NCBI GenBank assembly: GCA_000181795.3
Contig: CM012955.1
Span: forward strand, 10,600,501 to 10,664,500
DNA: 64,000 nucleotides
Direction: 5' to 3'
DNA from: Trichinella spiralis
Lineage: Eukaryota > Nematoda > Enoplea > Trichinellida > Trichinellidae
Shown here: piece after piece, positions 42,703 through 54,700 of the stretch
How positions within the stretch are numbered: the first letter of the stretch is position 1
Layout of the letters: the number at the start of each line of letters is the position of its first letter
Position numbers and translations under genes: made by a program
Notes under the pieces: model-generated
The model's database searches: none
What the model was told of the DNA's origin: nothing
The model's input: only the letters and a program-made list of their open reading frames with translations

Positions 42703-45292
42703 ATGAATCACACGGATAAGTTTGATTTTGCCGTGGACATTCTCACTTTGGTCTGTGCACCGTTGACAGTTTTCTTCAACACGATTGTATTGTACATCGC
42801 TTTTCAGCATGTTGACATGAAGCAACGTTTAAATCAGCGTTTTGTTGTTAGCATGACCGTTGCCGATCTTGTATACGGGCTAGTGTACATGAGTACAAGG
42901 CTGTATATCAATTATATACCGAGATGGCTATGCGGTCCATATTACATGACACTTTGGACGTGTCAGATTGCTTCTGTTGTCTTTTTATTATGCTTGAACA
43001 TTGACAAATACATAAGCATTCGATACCCGCTCAGATATCCAAGTGTTGTTACAGAAACGTTTGTCAATAAACAGGTAGAATTTCGTTTCATTTTAGTCAA
43101 ATTTAAAAATCATTACTGTACTTCAATACATCATAGTGTACTGTACAGTACAGTACTGTATTGCACAAGACTGGACTGTCTGTATTGTTAAATTGTTCTT
43201 TTTTTATCTTAATATAATTATTTATTTGTTAATAATTGTTAAATTCATTTTTCAAATATAATTTTTTAATTGCATTCGTAGTGTGAAGTGGGCACTTGTT
43301 GTTCTGCATCGACACTGTGACGTTGCCTGGTGTAAGCGCGAACTTTTTCTTCATCAACCATTTTTTTCAAAGTTGTTTGGTTTAAAATTGCACTTTTGCT
43401 TTTTCAAATATTGTCATTTGCTTTTACTCTGAAATGCAAAATAATATTGAAGCTCGAAATCGCTCGTTCAATCGACTATTGCAAATTGAATGCTTATTTC
43501 GTTATTTTGAAATGTTTATTTTCTTTCAAAGAATCCAGCTCATCAGTAGTGATTTATTCGGCTTTTGGCATTTTTTGTTTTTTTTTTAAATTTATTTTTA
43601 TTGGCTTAACTTGACAAGTTGTTCTTGTTTTTTGTTTAAGATGGTCAAATGAAATTTGCCTCTTTAGCATGAGTCAATTTGCCAGAGTGTGCAAGCGGAG
43701 AAATAATACTGCCACAAGCAGTTGTTGAGGGAAAATTTATTTTACCAATTTTTCAGTCTGGCTGCTTCTCTCTCTGTTTTTTAATTTGCATTATGTTTGA
43801 TCATATAGTTGGGATTCAATTTAAATTTCAAAGCAGTTTGGACAGAGGTTAGAAGAGGTATGTTTAATAGGCGATAAAAATGGCAAATAAAAAGACAATT
43901 CTCTTAAAGCAGCGAAATTTGAATGATGAACATTTTCTCTCACTCACTGATGAAGAGATAAGGTGCCCCATCAGCGAGCGCAAACGTTGCTTTGACAAAG
44001 CTTTTGAAGTATTTACTCTGCGGTGAGGTCGGTTGCGCGAGATTAGCTTGAAGCTAAAAATTTCATAGCACTTCTTCTTTCCACGTGAAGCAACTGTCGG
44101 CCAAAATGTAATTTATCAGGTGACGCAAGTGTGAACGAAGCAACACATGTCCACTTTGGAATGTGTCTTCTAAAGAAAAAAAATGCACAATTCAAAAAAT
44201 TATAAGAATTCAAATGTTTGGACGTTTTTAAAAATGTAGATTTTTTTTATTAAGCAAAATTCCAACTATTAATTTCCACGAAAGACCGATATATATGTTT
44301 ATTTATTTATTTATTTATAAAACATCTTTCAGGTGATAATTTGTTGGTCACTAATATTGATTTATTGTTTACTGTCGTTTTATTGTGGACCTGTTGATTA
44401 TGAGGATGTGCTGTTGAATGAGTGCAGCATTCTGATGAAGCCAGTCTATTATACAATTATGCTGCTTGTGTTCTACGTGCTTCCGATGCTTCTTTCGTTG
44501 ATGATCAGCGCGTATATTGCTTGGAAAGCGACAAGACGATCGAAACTTTACCAACAATTTACAGTCACCGGACCGCATTTGAAATACAAAAGACGAACAT
44601 TGCGACGAATGTTTTTCGTCTTCATTTCTACAATTTGGACAAGTGTCACTTTTCTGCCTTACAGAATTGCCCTTACGGCGTTGTATCTTTGCCAAGCCTA
44701 CAGTAATGCGGATTTGAAATTCGACATCCACTCGGCATTGAAGGATCATCGAGAAGCTGAAATTGCGGAACTGCAGACGGCGCAATTCGATCACCACTTG
44801 TGGTACAATGAAACTTTTCTCGACAGCCGACTTACTCATCATATTATTAAATTGTTGGATGCGTAAGTATTTTGCACCTTCTGTCGAAATCAAATTTTTA
44901 TTTAAATTTATTTAGTAATTGGGAATCTTTTTTTTTAAATAATTTCTCTCTTTCCAACTGTACTATTGGTTGATGATTTTAGGGAGGATGGAAAGACTTG
45001 TTCGACGGGTATAACGGAAATTACGATACATACATTTTTGTGTATTTTGCCGTTGGGTTCTGTCGGAAATCCATTAATAACCATTCTGACGCAAAATGTT
45101 TATCGCATTCATTTGCAAGCTGCTTGGGATTCGTTGAAAATCATGTGCAACTTGAAGAAAAAGCAGCCACCGAACGCTGTGGACAACAACAACAACAATA
45201 GCAACAACAACAGGAGCAAATCAAGTGAAACTTCAAAAGAAATGGTGCTAAACCTCAATCTATGTGACCTGAAATGTGACCAGGGGAGTTGA
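42703..45292 (+). CDS. Class A (rhodopsin-like) G-protein-coupled receptor, ligand unknown
   Basis: Model: exons 42703-43074, 44333-44862 and 44983-45292, giving 403 residues. Exon 1 covers a short N-terminus with one N-glycosylation site (NHT) and TM1-TM3, ending in NIDKYISIRYPLRYP, where DKY stands for the usual DRY. Exon 2 gives TM4 (VIICWSLILIYCLLSFY), TM5 and TM6 with FLPYR in place of CWxP. Between TM6 and TM7 lies a loop of about 70 residues (ADLKFDIHSALKDHREAE and onward), very long for this class. TM7 ends GNPLITILTQNVY, where NPLIT replaces NPxxY. The tail holds a poly-Asn run. The pattern is closest to amine-type or orphan receptors, but I cannot assign a ligand. Intron 1 is 1258 bp. 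AATAAA lies at 45487-45492. Confidence 0.85.
43139..43160. repeat. Overlapping TACTGTA/TACAGTA array in GPCR intron 1
   Basis: Four heptamers start at 43139, 43144, 43149 and 43154, each overlapping the next by two bases, so the array repeats every 5 bp (TACTG, TACAG). A fifth copy lies at 43114. The block is nearly self-complementary and could form a hairpin. Confidence 0.75.
44297..44319 (+). repeat. (TTTA)n run next to the GPCR exon 2 acceptor
   Basis: About five TTTA units lie 12-35 bp before the exon 2 acceptor at 44332. Confidence 0.7.
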
Positions 45293-45670
45293 TACATCTA
45301 ATTTATAGGGTAGAGGGAGGGTGCATTATCCAGAAGATTTATTTAGGATCCAGGGGATGGAAATAGAGTGAGAGTTGCATAGAAATTTTCCCTACTGCTC
45401 AAGTCGCCTTCCCTCCCCCCTCACCTTATCAAAGCTACTGAATGTGACCACAGAAAAAGTCATCTGTTGAAGAAAGGATTTATTTAAATAAAAAAGAAAA
45501 AAACAATATTGCTGTGGTATTTATGGGTATCATTTTATTTATAGGTATAAACTGTTTATTGACGAAGAGAAAAATATCATTGATGAAAACAAATAAATTT
45601 TCAGCAAGGAAAAGTCAGATTGACTAATAATGGTATATTTTTCTGAAACATTAATGAGAAAAGAGTTCAC
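45293..45670. other. Convergent 3' UTRs of GPCR and LCMT2/TYW4 genes
   Basis: Only 378 bp separate the two stop codons. A plus-strand AATAAA at 45487-45492 and a minus-strand one (TTTATT at 45555-45560) point toward each other about 65 bp apart, so the two transcripts probably end back to back or overlap slightly. Confidence 0.65.
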
Positions 45671-48602
45671 TCAGAAACTCAACATCGGAAGATCAATGCG
45701 CAGAATATGGTGATTAAGCAGCGTTCCGAAGGAGAAGCAGTTGCCACCGCCCCCGAGTATATACAGAATATGCCCGTCGCCATTTTGGATCAAAACCGAA
45801 TCGTGGTTGACAAACATGAACCCATCGGTGGCAACTCGTTCGACTTTCACTTCCAATTCGATTGCCAAGCAGATCGCTTTGCCGTCGTTCAAAGATACAA
45901 GCGCCACGTCGTGGCACTCGCCGTGGTCTCGGTTCACCCCGCCCACGAGAAGAAGCATCTCTTCTCCGATCAAGTGGGCCGTGAAGCCGTACCGGTCGAC
46001 CGACGGCGACCACCTCCACTTCATCGTCCAACAGTTCGATACTGTGCTGAAAAAGTACAACGCCGACGAGAAGCGGTCGTCCAACGACTCCAAGCCTCCG
46101 ACCACAACCACCGTGCCGTTGCTGGCAACATAAGCGCACCGATGCGAGTGCAAACTGACCGGCATGTTCGCCACTTGCTTCCACTCCTGGAACTGATAAT
46201 CCAGTATCCAACAGTCGTCCATCACTTTCAAGCTTTGTGGATTTTTGGCTTTACCGTCTGCAGTTTCAAGCCCAATACCGCCGCAGATGAACACCACGCA
46301 TCTGCCGAAATAATTATCAATGCAGCAGGCAGCGTGGCGATACCTCGCACGTGGAACTGGTCGAAATTTTGACTCTGAAAAGAAGCAAAGTAGGATCAAT
46401 TTCAAATCGATATTCAAATTTATGACGTTACTTTCTATTTTCACAGGTTCCATTTTCAACATCTTGGTTTGTGTAATTTCACACAACCAACTGTCCATCA
46501 TTGGATTGTACGGATTGGTTCGTCCACCAAAAAGAACAAACTGTCCATCTTCAACTGCTGTCACCGAATGGAACATACGTTCGGCAGGATCCCGCCCGTC
46601 GGATGGGTCAAAATTTGTCACCTTCTTCTCAACAACAGAAACGACATCTTCTCGCACGTTCCAATAACAGACACTGGCCAATCTTTTGTGCTTACCAGAC
46701 GCCGAAGCTCCCCATCCGCCTGAATGTCAAAGACAAATTTACTGAACTTTATGATCACAACACCAACTCAAACCGAACCAATCAGGATCACATTTTCGCC
46801 CATCGGTATACAACGCAATCCGACACGCTTGATCTCGTCCGCCTGTTTTGCCACATGTGCAACATGCGCTTTCACCTGCATGCGAAAGCCCTGACCAACT
46901 TCAGCAGGCATGTAAGACGATTCTCCGAAGACGCTTTTCAATCTGTAAAAAAATGAATTTTCCAGAACATCCAATGGCATAGCTGAGATGGGAAAAAGCT
47001 TGTTGTACTTGTGCAAAAAGAATGAAACCGTAGAACCAACGACGATGACATAATGCGAACATTTCAAATGCCACATCTCGTATTCATCAAATTCTTCCAA
47101 TTCAGAAATTCGCTTGCGTTCTTGTTCAGACAACGAGCAATAATAAATCGAACTCAAAGAATATACAGTGACATTTTCCCAGCCCTGAATTTGTTTCATA
47201 TATAGTCAGTCGTGGAAGAAGAAAAAACATGGCGAACATCATAATTACAAATATGAAAAGAATCGAGATATTACCAAACTATTCAGCCGATCTATTCCAC
47301 TGCTTGCATCCGGATATTGGTCAATGCTGAGCAACGGTGAACCGATGTTAGCGAAATGTTCGCACATGAACCGTCCAAACGTATCCCGTGGAAGTACCTG
47401 TATACGAACAGCGAACAATGTGCAACGATTTGTTCTGTCCACCAATAAACAGTCCATCGCCTACCTGCTCGTAGGAAATTATGGAACATTTGGAAAAGAT
47501 CACCGGAAACATTTCCAAAAGACGGTTCGATCTATAAAACAAAAACACAGCTTTTCTTTCAACATTTGAAGCATCTTTTCTTCTGAACATCGTCAGCAAT
47601 TAATTTTTTGAAAATAATTTCAAAACAAAGTCAACATATATATGTATATACTCATTGACGTTCAAATAGTTGAGAACACATTCAGCAATGAACAACGTCG
47701 GAATCATCGAACACAAACGACAGCCGGTTAGCAACAACGCAATCAGCTCGTCGTTGTTACGCAAATCGCACGCCACAAGTGCGTACTGGGAAGAGAATGG
47801 AAAAACTGAAAACAAGCTGATTTGAACAAGAAAAACTGTTCAATCAAATTTTATTTATCTCATCACACTTTCATCACTTTTCTGAATAGTACCACCACCA
47901 TTTGGTGAATTTTTATCCGCTTCTGGAAAAAATACCGAATCATACTTGTTCAAAATAGCATATTTCTGCTTCACTACAGATGGCAAATCTACCTGGAAAG
48001 AAATCCACATAAGCATAATATGTTGTGAAACAGAAAATGTTCAAAAGATGTTGTTACTCACATCCAAAAATCGAGTAATCTTTTCTTTGTACTTTTTTCT
48101 CAATCGGAAAAACAATGTATCAAAACCAGCACCCAAGTTGACAATCTAAATTCAACTATTGTTTACAACGTTGAGAGAAAATATCTAAGCATTCAACGTT
48201 GGCAACAATTAACACATTTGTGAAATTGTGAAATAGAAAACGATGGAAAATTGTATTAAAGTAAGTTTCATTTCATTTAATACTTAAATATAAAATAACA
48301 TCTATCACCTGAACAGGAAAATTGGACGTTTCTATAAAGACACGAACTGCCTTGTATATCGCATGAACCCGTATGTAATAGCCTCTATAATTATATTTCA
48401 AATCGACAATATGTTGAACAGTACGTCTTTGACAAAACATTTTAACATACCTGTTTATCAAAGCAGTGCGCTTTTCGATATGTTTGCAAAAATAAACGGC
48501 AAAAGGATCGTCGAAATACTTTTTTCTAGCCGCAGAAACTTTGCTAATGGTACTGGTATCATTTGTGCGGGCAACAGAGCAACATTTCTCACTAGTCATC
48601 AT
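45671..48602 (-). CDS. LCMT2: tRNA wybutosine-synthesizing protein 4 (LCMT2/TYW4): methyltransferase plus Kelch domain
   Basis: Model (minus): 48602-48451, 48384-48309, 48145-48062, 47992-47878, 47805-47652, 47531-47465, 47397-47275, 47184-47009, 46942-46779, 46719-46432 and 46374-45671, giving 700 residues (human 686). The N-terminal half is a leucine-carboxyl-methyltransferase fold: TNDTSTISKVSAARKKYFDD, the SAM loop NLGAGFDTLFFR (about residue 79), FIAECVLNYL and ISYEQVLPRDTFGRFMCEHF, then DEYEMWHLKCSHY. The C-terminal half has Kelch repeats (VLFGGRTN, VVVGGLESLDD, LLLVGGVN) and the TYW4 end motif GGGGNCFSFGTLLNHH. TYW4 completes wybutosine at position 37 of tRNA-Phe. A second ATG at 48599 follows the first. 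The last intron (46375-46431, 57 nt) is in frame and has no stop. The final exon is 704 nt and much richer in G+C than its surroundings. Confidence 0.93.
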
Positions 48603-49244
48603 CACACTTGAATGGAATTAAAATGCTGTTTTTATAACAATACAACGATAAGGTAAATTATTTTCTTTTTAAAAATCTGAAACAAACAAAAATGTTTAAT
48701 GATTACTAACAAGTACTTGACAACATCAAATGCATTTTATGTAAAATCAAGTAATACGCAATTTTGAAAAACTACGTCGATGAATATATTATTTTGAAAT
48801 GCTGCCATGCGGTAAACATGTCATTTTGAGAAATTGAAAACAAACAAGTACAGTAAGAATTTGTTTATAATCAAGGTTGAATTGATAACAAGTTGTTTTT
48901 TTGCTATTATTATTTTGTGAAATATACTTTGAATAAAATTGAAATCTTGCCTAATTGGATTCACGAAAATGTACGTTTATTTTAATTTTTATAATTCTCT
49001 TCAAATGTATAAAAGATATGATGAAATTGACAAACTGCTATTTAACTTTATCAAATAGTATTCAACTCATATCACTTTGTGGATTTTTCATCAAAGTTAA
49101 ATTATATAATGGCTTGATATTTGAATTTTATTTCACCAAAGAACAATTGTTTTCAGTATTAAAACAAATTTTACTCCAAAACACTACATTTAATCATCCA
49201 CAACACTTTAAATGTTTTCATTGTTTGTTATAGTAAAGTTCAAT
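48603..49244. other. Spacer between ClpP stop and LCMT2 start (same strand)
   Basis: 642 bp of AT-rich DNA. The frame at 48955-49233 on the plus strand is hydrophobic and AT-driven, and I take it as chance. No other feature seen. Confidence 0.6.
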
Positions 49245-50212
49245 TCATTCTAAAGGTAGAGGTGGATGTTCCAATACTTTGTCGATTAATCCAAACTCTG
49301 CAGCATCTTCCGGAGACATGAAAAGATCTCTTTCCATTGCTTCTTCTAAAAAGAACAAATAAAAAGAACATACCAATGTGAGTAATATAAATGTAATATA
49401 CCAATAACATTGTACGGCTTCTTTGTATGTTTTACATAAAGTTTATTTATTTGACGTTTCAATTTAATAATTTCTTCAGCTTGGATCATGATGTCAGTAG
49501 CTTGGCCCTGAATGTAATGACTAATTAAAAAAAAGTGAAAATGAACGTTAAACGACTTACGACAGCTTGACCGGATGGTTGGTGAATCATCACGCGTGCA
49601 TTTGGTAAACAATTTCTGTAACCTTCAGTACCAGAAGCAAGAAGCAGTGAAGCCATGCTGCATGCTTGTCCAATGCACCACGTTGCTATGAGAATACGCG
49701 GCTTTATATATTGCATTGTATCGTAAATACCTAAACCGGCTGTCACACTTCCTCCTGTAAATACAGAAATATGATTAGCTTTCAATGAAAAAATAAGAAT
49801 GAAAAGCAAAGTTTCGAATAAAATATCTGTTTCATATGAACAACAATAAGAAAGAAAGAAATAACAAGATTATAAAAAGTGAACAAAAATCACAAGTAAA
49901 AATTTACCAGGACTGTTAATGTACATGTGCACCGGTTTCGTTAAACTCTTGGATTGCAGAAACAACAGCTGTGCTATAACTAGGCTCGACAGTTCGTCAG
50001 TTATCTGAAATTTATGCGTTGAATAAGTAAAACGGATTTGAATTTGAAATACTCACAGGGCCCATGACGCATATGATGCGCTCTTCGAGTAATCGAGAGA
50101 ATATGTCATAAGCACGTTCTCCGCGTCCAGTTTGTTCCACAACAATAGGAATATAAGGAACTTTGTTCAAGGTACACGCGTGAAAAGCGCGAGTAAAATA
50201 TCGCCAAAACAT
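49245..50212 (-). CDS. clpp-1: Mitochondrial ATP-dependent Clp protease proteolytic subunit (ClpP)
   Basis: Model (minus): 50212-50057, 50004-49908, 49754-49561, 49507-49402 and 49345-49245, giving 217 residues. The mature part follows ClpP closely: [40 protein letters not shown], the nucleophile in [14 protein letters not shown], the histidine in [16 protein letters not shown] and the aspartate in [10 protein letters not shown], then [14 protein letters not shown]. The triad is therefore intact. ClpP forms a two-ring chamber and degrades mitochondrial matrix proteins fed by ClpX. The N-terminus ([17 protein letters not shown]) is basic and aromatic, as expected for import. The usual SMG is SMA here, and the C-terminal extension of the vertebrate protein is missing. 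It lies upstream of LCMT2 on the same strand. Confidence 0.95.
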
Positions 50213-51361
50213 TTGAAAATGAATTTTTGGAAATTTTTCACAGAACTTTACAGTAAACAAGATTTTCAAGTTATATTTTAAAGAAGTGATGTTTTCAAAA
50301 AACTTTTATTTGAAATAAAAACACATTTGTTTGGCTAAAATAATTTCGAACAACAAATACGAGTAAATTCTTTTACAAATGTCGAAGCGGTGCTTCCATT
50401 TTAAGCTTGAATTTCGAACAGTATTTTTTGTAAATTATCATTTATTAAATTTCAAAATTTTCGATCGAAAATATTTTCAAAAAAATACAAATAATAAAAT
50501 TGAGCTGAAAAAGCAAAATAAAATCCGACGGAAATGTTGCAAGTGAGCAGATCAGAAACTGTAGGAAAGAAAAAAGCAATAATATATTTTTTGAAAAAAA
50601 TAAAAAACAAATAATTAAATAAATAATTTAAAAAATTTAAATAAAGAGGCGAGCGTAACAATTGACGCGGAGGGCAGGTTGAGACAAATTGAAGCGTTGA
50701 AACATGACAATCCCGAAGCAGCCGTAATTTTAATTAACCAATTTAACAGTTGCGTCGACGCTGGACGCTGGTCGGTCGTTGTTTATCCACTTTTGCGCGG
50801 CGGGCGCGTCAAAGCCGCTTGTTAGCTGAAAATGGAGAAGTTGGTGGGAAAAGTGGAAAATGGATCCAAATCGGTATCCGCGATCGACTTGGTGATGTTG
50901 TGTATTTGCTGTTCAGCTTTTGACAAAAATGGAATTTGTAAAAAACCGTTGTTTACGTTGTTGGTATTGTTGGCGGGAAAAAGTGGGTTGTTTGCAGAGC
51001 TTGGAAGAAAGACACTTTGAAATTTTTCGCCTATTTGTCACATTTGGCAGCTTGATCTGTTGTTGTCAGCTTTGGCACAAATTTTTTATTTTTCCATTTG
51101 TCGAAGAAAATTTGCCCCTGGTTTGGCTTTTTGTGCATGCAAATTTCAACAGTGTCGAAGAGATGAACCGAAAAAAAATATCGGAGTGGGGTGCGGTAGG
51201 GGGGGGTGTGGGAATCAAAAAATTCCAATGTTATAACGGTCGTGGTGTAACATCCCTGTGATATTTTCCGATTGTGGCGATTGTTGAATTTGTTGAATTA
51301 ATATTTGAATATTAATTTCTGGAATGAATTTCAGACATTGACGAAAAAAGAACGCTGAAAT
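50213..51361. other. Divergent region between ClpP and a small membrane-protein gene
   Basis: About 1.15 kb. The left half is AT-rich. From about 50650 to 50830 the sequence turns GC- and CpG-richer, probably the promoter or first exon of the small membrane-protein gene. A frame at 50832-51020 (MEKLVGKVENG start) could be an upstream ORF in its leader. It does not splice in frame with the next exon by any donor I found. An acceptor (AATTTCAG) ends at 51334. Confidence 0.5.
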
Positions 51362-51797
51362 ATGGTCAACTTCAATCAAGAGCTCAGCATGTTCGACTAT
51401 TTGGCGCCGTTGGTCGCTTTTGTCGCCTTTTTCGGCATAGTGTTCATCATGCTGTTCACGTGCATCCTTTGGCTTTGTGTTTCCGACGTGGAACGAAAAG
51501 ATGCCATGAAAAAGGTATGCTTTTTGATTGATTGCTTTTTTTTGAAATGTAAATTGTTCTTTTCCAATTTGAATATTTAAAACGGTGAATCATCGTCGTG
51601 CCGAATTTGAATTTTCCGCACTGACGTTGTATGATATGTATTTTTTAATTTACATTTTAATTAATTTTTTCCCTTTTTATTCATAATTGATCATTTTCTA
51701 GTGGGACCATTGCAAAGTTCCGGCCATTTGCAAGCACATTGCTAAGGAGAATTTTCGCCCGAAAAATCGCTCCACTGTCACTTCACCCGCGCATTGA
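51362..51797 (+). CDS. 82-residue single-pass membrane protein of unknown function
   Basis: Model: exons 51362-51514 and 51702-51797, phase 0, giving 82 residues. A short N-terminus (MVNFNQELSMFDYLAP) leads into one strongly hydrophobic segment (about residues 15-41: VAFVAFFGIVFIMLFTCILW). It then turns charged (DVERKDAMKKWDHCK) and basic to the end. With no cleavable signal it would be a signal-anchor protein with a short cytosolic or lumenal basic tail. Splice sites are good (AAG|GTATGC, TTTTCTAG|TGG). AATAAA lies at 52007-52012. I recognise no family. Its size and layout recall small regulators of ion pumps or channels, but nothing in the sequence proves that. Confidence 0.6.
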
Positions 51798-54700
51798 ACA
51801 CTTCAAATTGGAAACTTTGAAAATGAAACTTTGAGATTAAATTTTAAACAACTGCACTGATTATTTATTTATATGTTTTTTTTCGTTTGTTAGTTTTTAC
51901 AATTGTCTACTCAAATTACCGATGTGAGACAGTTCATTCATACTGTACTTTTTATTCGACGGTGGAATTTTTGTTTTTTATTTTTACAACAGCGCGGGGT
52001 TGTGCGAATAAACGAGCCGGACAGTGATCGTTCTTTCTTATTTTGAACAAGAGCTTAAATCTCATCTTTATTAAATATGATTATTGTTGTTGTTATGGTA
52101 TTCGTCTCGGTTTACTTGTTCAGTTTTTTTTTCTTTCTTTTAAATTATTATATGGTTAATTTTTAATTCCTTTGATCCAGTTTGAAAAGTGGTTCGATTC
52201 GAAGATGAAGATCTTCACGGCCCGATCACATTGAACAGATGCTCCAATTTTGAATTCAGACCAGTTTCAATGGAACACTGCGCATGACATTGTTTGCACA
52301 GGGGGTGTGAATCATTCCGCTGATTCAACGGCAATTTTTTGCCTGAAAAGCTAAAAAAACGAGAAGAAGCATCCATGACACGATGTAAATTTCAAACATA
52401 CATTTAAAATACAAAACCAAACATTAGCTCAAAGCAAATGCACACCACCAAACAGAAGGGTATCAAATGTTCGTTCATCTGCGCCAAGTTGATACAACTG
52501 TGAATTGCAAGCGAACTGTTTTTTTTCGTTTGATAAGAAACTTTTATTTCTAAATTGTTATCTGAATTTAAAAACAAAATAATTTATATTCCGTATTTTT
52601 AAAATTTCAAAATGTTCAACTAATCAACAACATTTGCACTTCAATTGGAGAAAATTAATTTTGACGTTACAGTTGTTTTTCTTGTTATAAATTTTTATTT
52701 ATTCGATAAAATTATAAATTTTTAAATTTAATTACTACCCAATTTTGTACAGTCAAAAACATGTTTTTTTTCAAATGGACAGTAATCTAAATTATGCATG
52801 CTTGTATTTAGTAAAAAAAGATGTACTGTATAAGGATGTGTCCATTGAATTTTGAGAAAATTTTTAAAAAATATATAAAATTCAAAAAAGTTATTTTCTA
52901 ATTTAAATAAATTAAATGAATTTTTTTTGAATCTCCCGCCATAACGTGAACATGATGAAATTTTTTATTTGATATGCCTACAGATTCGTCATTGATGGTG
53001 GAGTTGTAAAATTGAAAAATTGTCCTCAGAAATTGTTTAAATTTCTGTTTCCAACTTGGAAATAAAATAACAATAACAAAACAATATTATTTTTTATATA
53101 TTTTCATTTGTTTTTTAACATCTACAATAAAAAAATGCTCAGGGTTTATTTTAGATAGCATTGTTTTTATTTTACACTTCAAACTTGAAATCGTAAAAAT
53201 TTTCACAAAGTTCATTGTGCAGTGTTTTTTCTTTCAAAGGCTGGATGCAGTTGTCATTAGTGAAATGTTGTAAAATGGTCAATTGTGGCAATTAAATTTT
53301 TATGCCAATATTACTGGTAGATCTATTAAATTGATCAAGGGCAAAATTTTCAGCGATCGCACATTGAAATGGGAGAAACGGTTTTGGAGAAATTGCTACG
53401 CACGGAAAAGCCCACTGATCCGTATTAATTAACACCGGTGGAATTTTCATCTCGTATACGTCGAGCATGATAGTGGGCGAATGTGAATGCAAATTGCGAA
53501 TCAATATTAATTTTCTTAACGAACAGTACAATCGCGTGCACGTGTGAATTCATGTACACGATAACAAAACGTTGATAAACTGAATCTATTGAGATGAATC
53601 ATCATTGCGCATGTCCTTTGCTGTACAAATTTATTGAAACAGTGTAAGTTGTTCTTAAAATTTTGAACTAACATATTTTACTTTTATTTTTTCAATAATC
53701 ATATCATTTTATTATTTGAAATTTTCACCTATCACGTGTTCAGAAATATCAAAATTAATTGCTACGGTTTAAAGTGAGTTCGTTTTGAAAGAATTTGAAG
53801 GAAAATTTTAAAAATAACCATTTGTTAAATACTTTATCACGAAAATTTTGTTTTTAAATTCAATTTATACATCCAAAAGGATGCATATTTCATTGTCAAA
53901 ATCGAGTAGCTATATCGGTGCGCGATAGCATTATGATTTATTTGCCATGTCACATTTCAAATAAAGCGATGCTTAATTTTGAAACGCTAACGCCGAGATC
54001 AAACGTTCAAAGGAGGTGAATAATATTTATAATAAAATTTTCCAAAATTACCCTCCATAAACAATGAAGAATCGAAGCGAAATTCATTTACTCCCAGCAT
54101 GGAATTTATTCATAGCAGAAAAGACTGATCGAAAAAAAATTTCACTTTTTTATCTAGGCTTGATAAATTTAATTTACATTAAAAAAACTAAACAAACAAA
54201 AAATTGCATATCTCATAAGCAATATTCGCATATTTTTTGCTGCAAAATTTTACATAAGAAAAGAAATTGTTGATTTTATATAATTCACAATTTTGGAACA
54301 TTGCGATTGAAATTTGCTTGTGTTACAATTTGGAAAGATACAATTTTGATACATGAAGCATTTCACACAATCTGTCCCCAGAGTAAAACTGTGTAATCTG
54401 GCTTTTGTGATCAATCTGAAGGCTAGTTTATCTTGAACTCGGTCGGATGATTTTGCATTTGTTGAATTCATTTTAAACAATTTGACACTTTTGCAAAGTG
54501 GAAACAATATTTATATATTCAGCAAATACCATTTCTTATTCAAATCCCAAGTAATTTCAAACCGACTATTGATTTGCTTTTATTTTTCATTATAAAACAC
54601 CATTTTTTTTGAAAAAATGGATAAATTTGATTAAAAAAATTAATTATATATATATATATATTCACTTTTTAATTTAGATGAGGTTTCAGTTTTAATTTTC

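Noticed and set aside
45707-46372. 221-codon frame on the plus strand
   Set aside because: It is the antisense shadow of the last, GC-richer LCMT2/TYW4 exon, which has clear homology on the other strand.
52190-52215. GGTTCGATTCG, resembling a tRNA B box
   Set aside because: No matching A box, acceptor stem or anticodon arm around it on either strand.
53292-53531. 79-codon minus-strand frame
   Set aside because: No family, no splice or poly(A) support; kept only as part of the gene-poor region.
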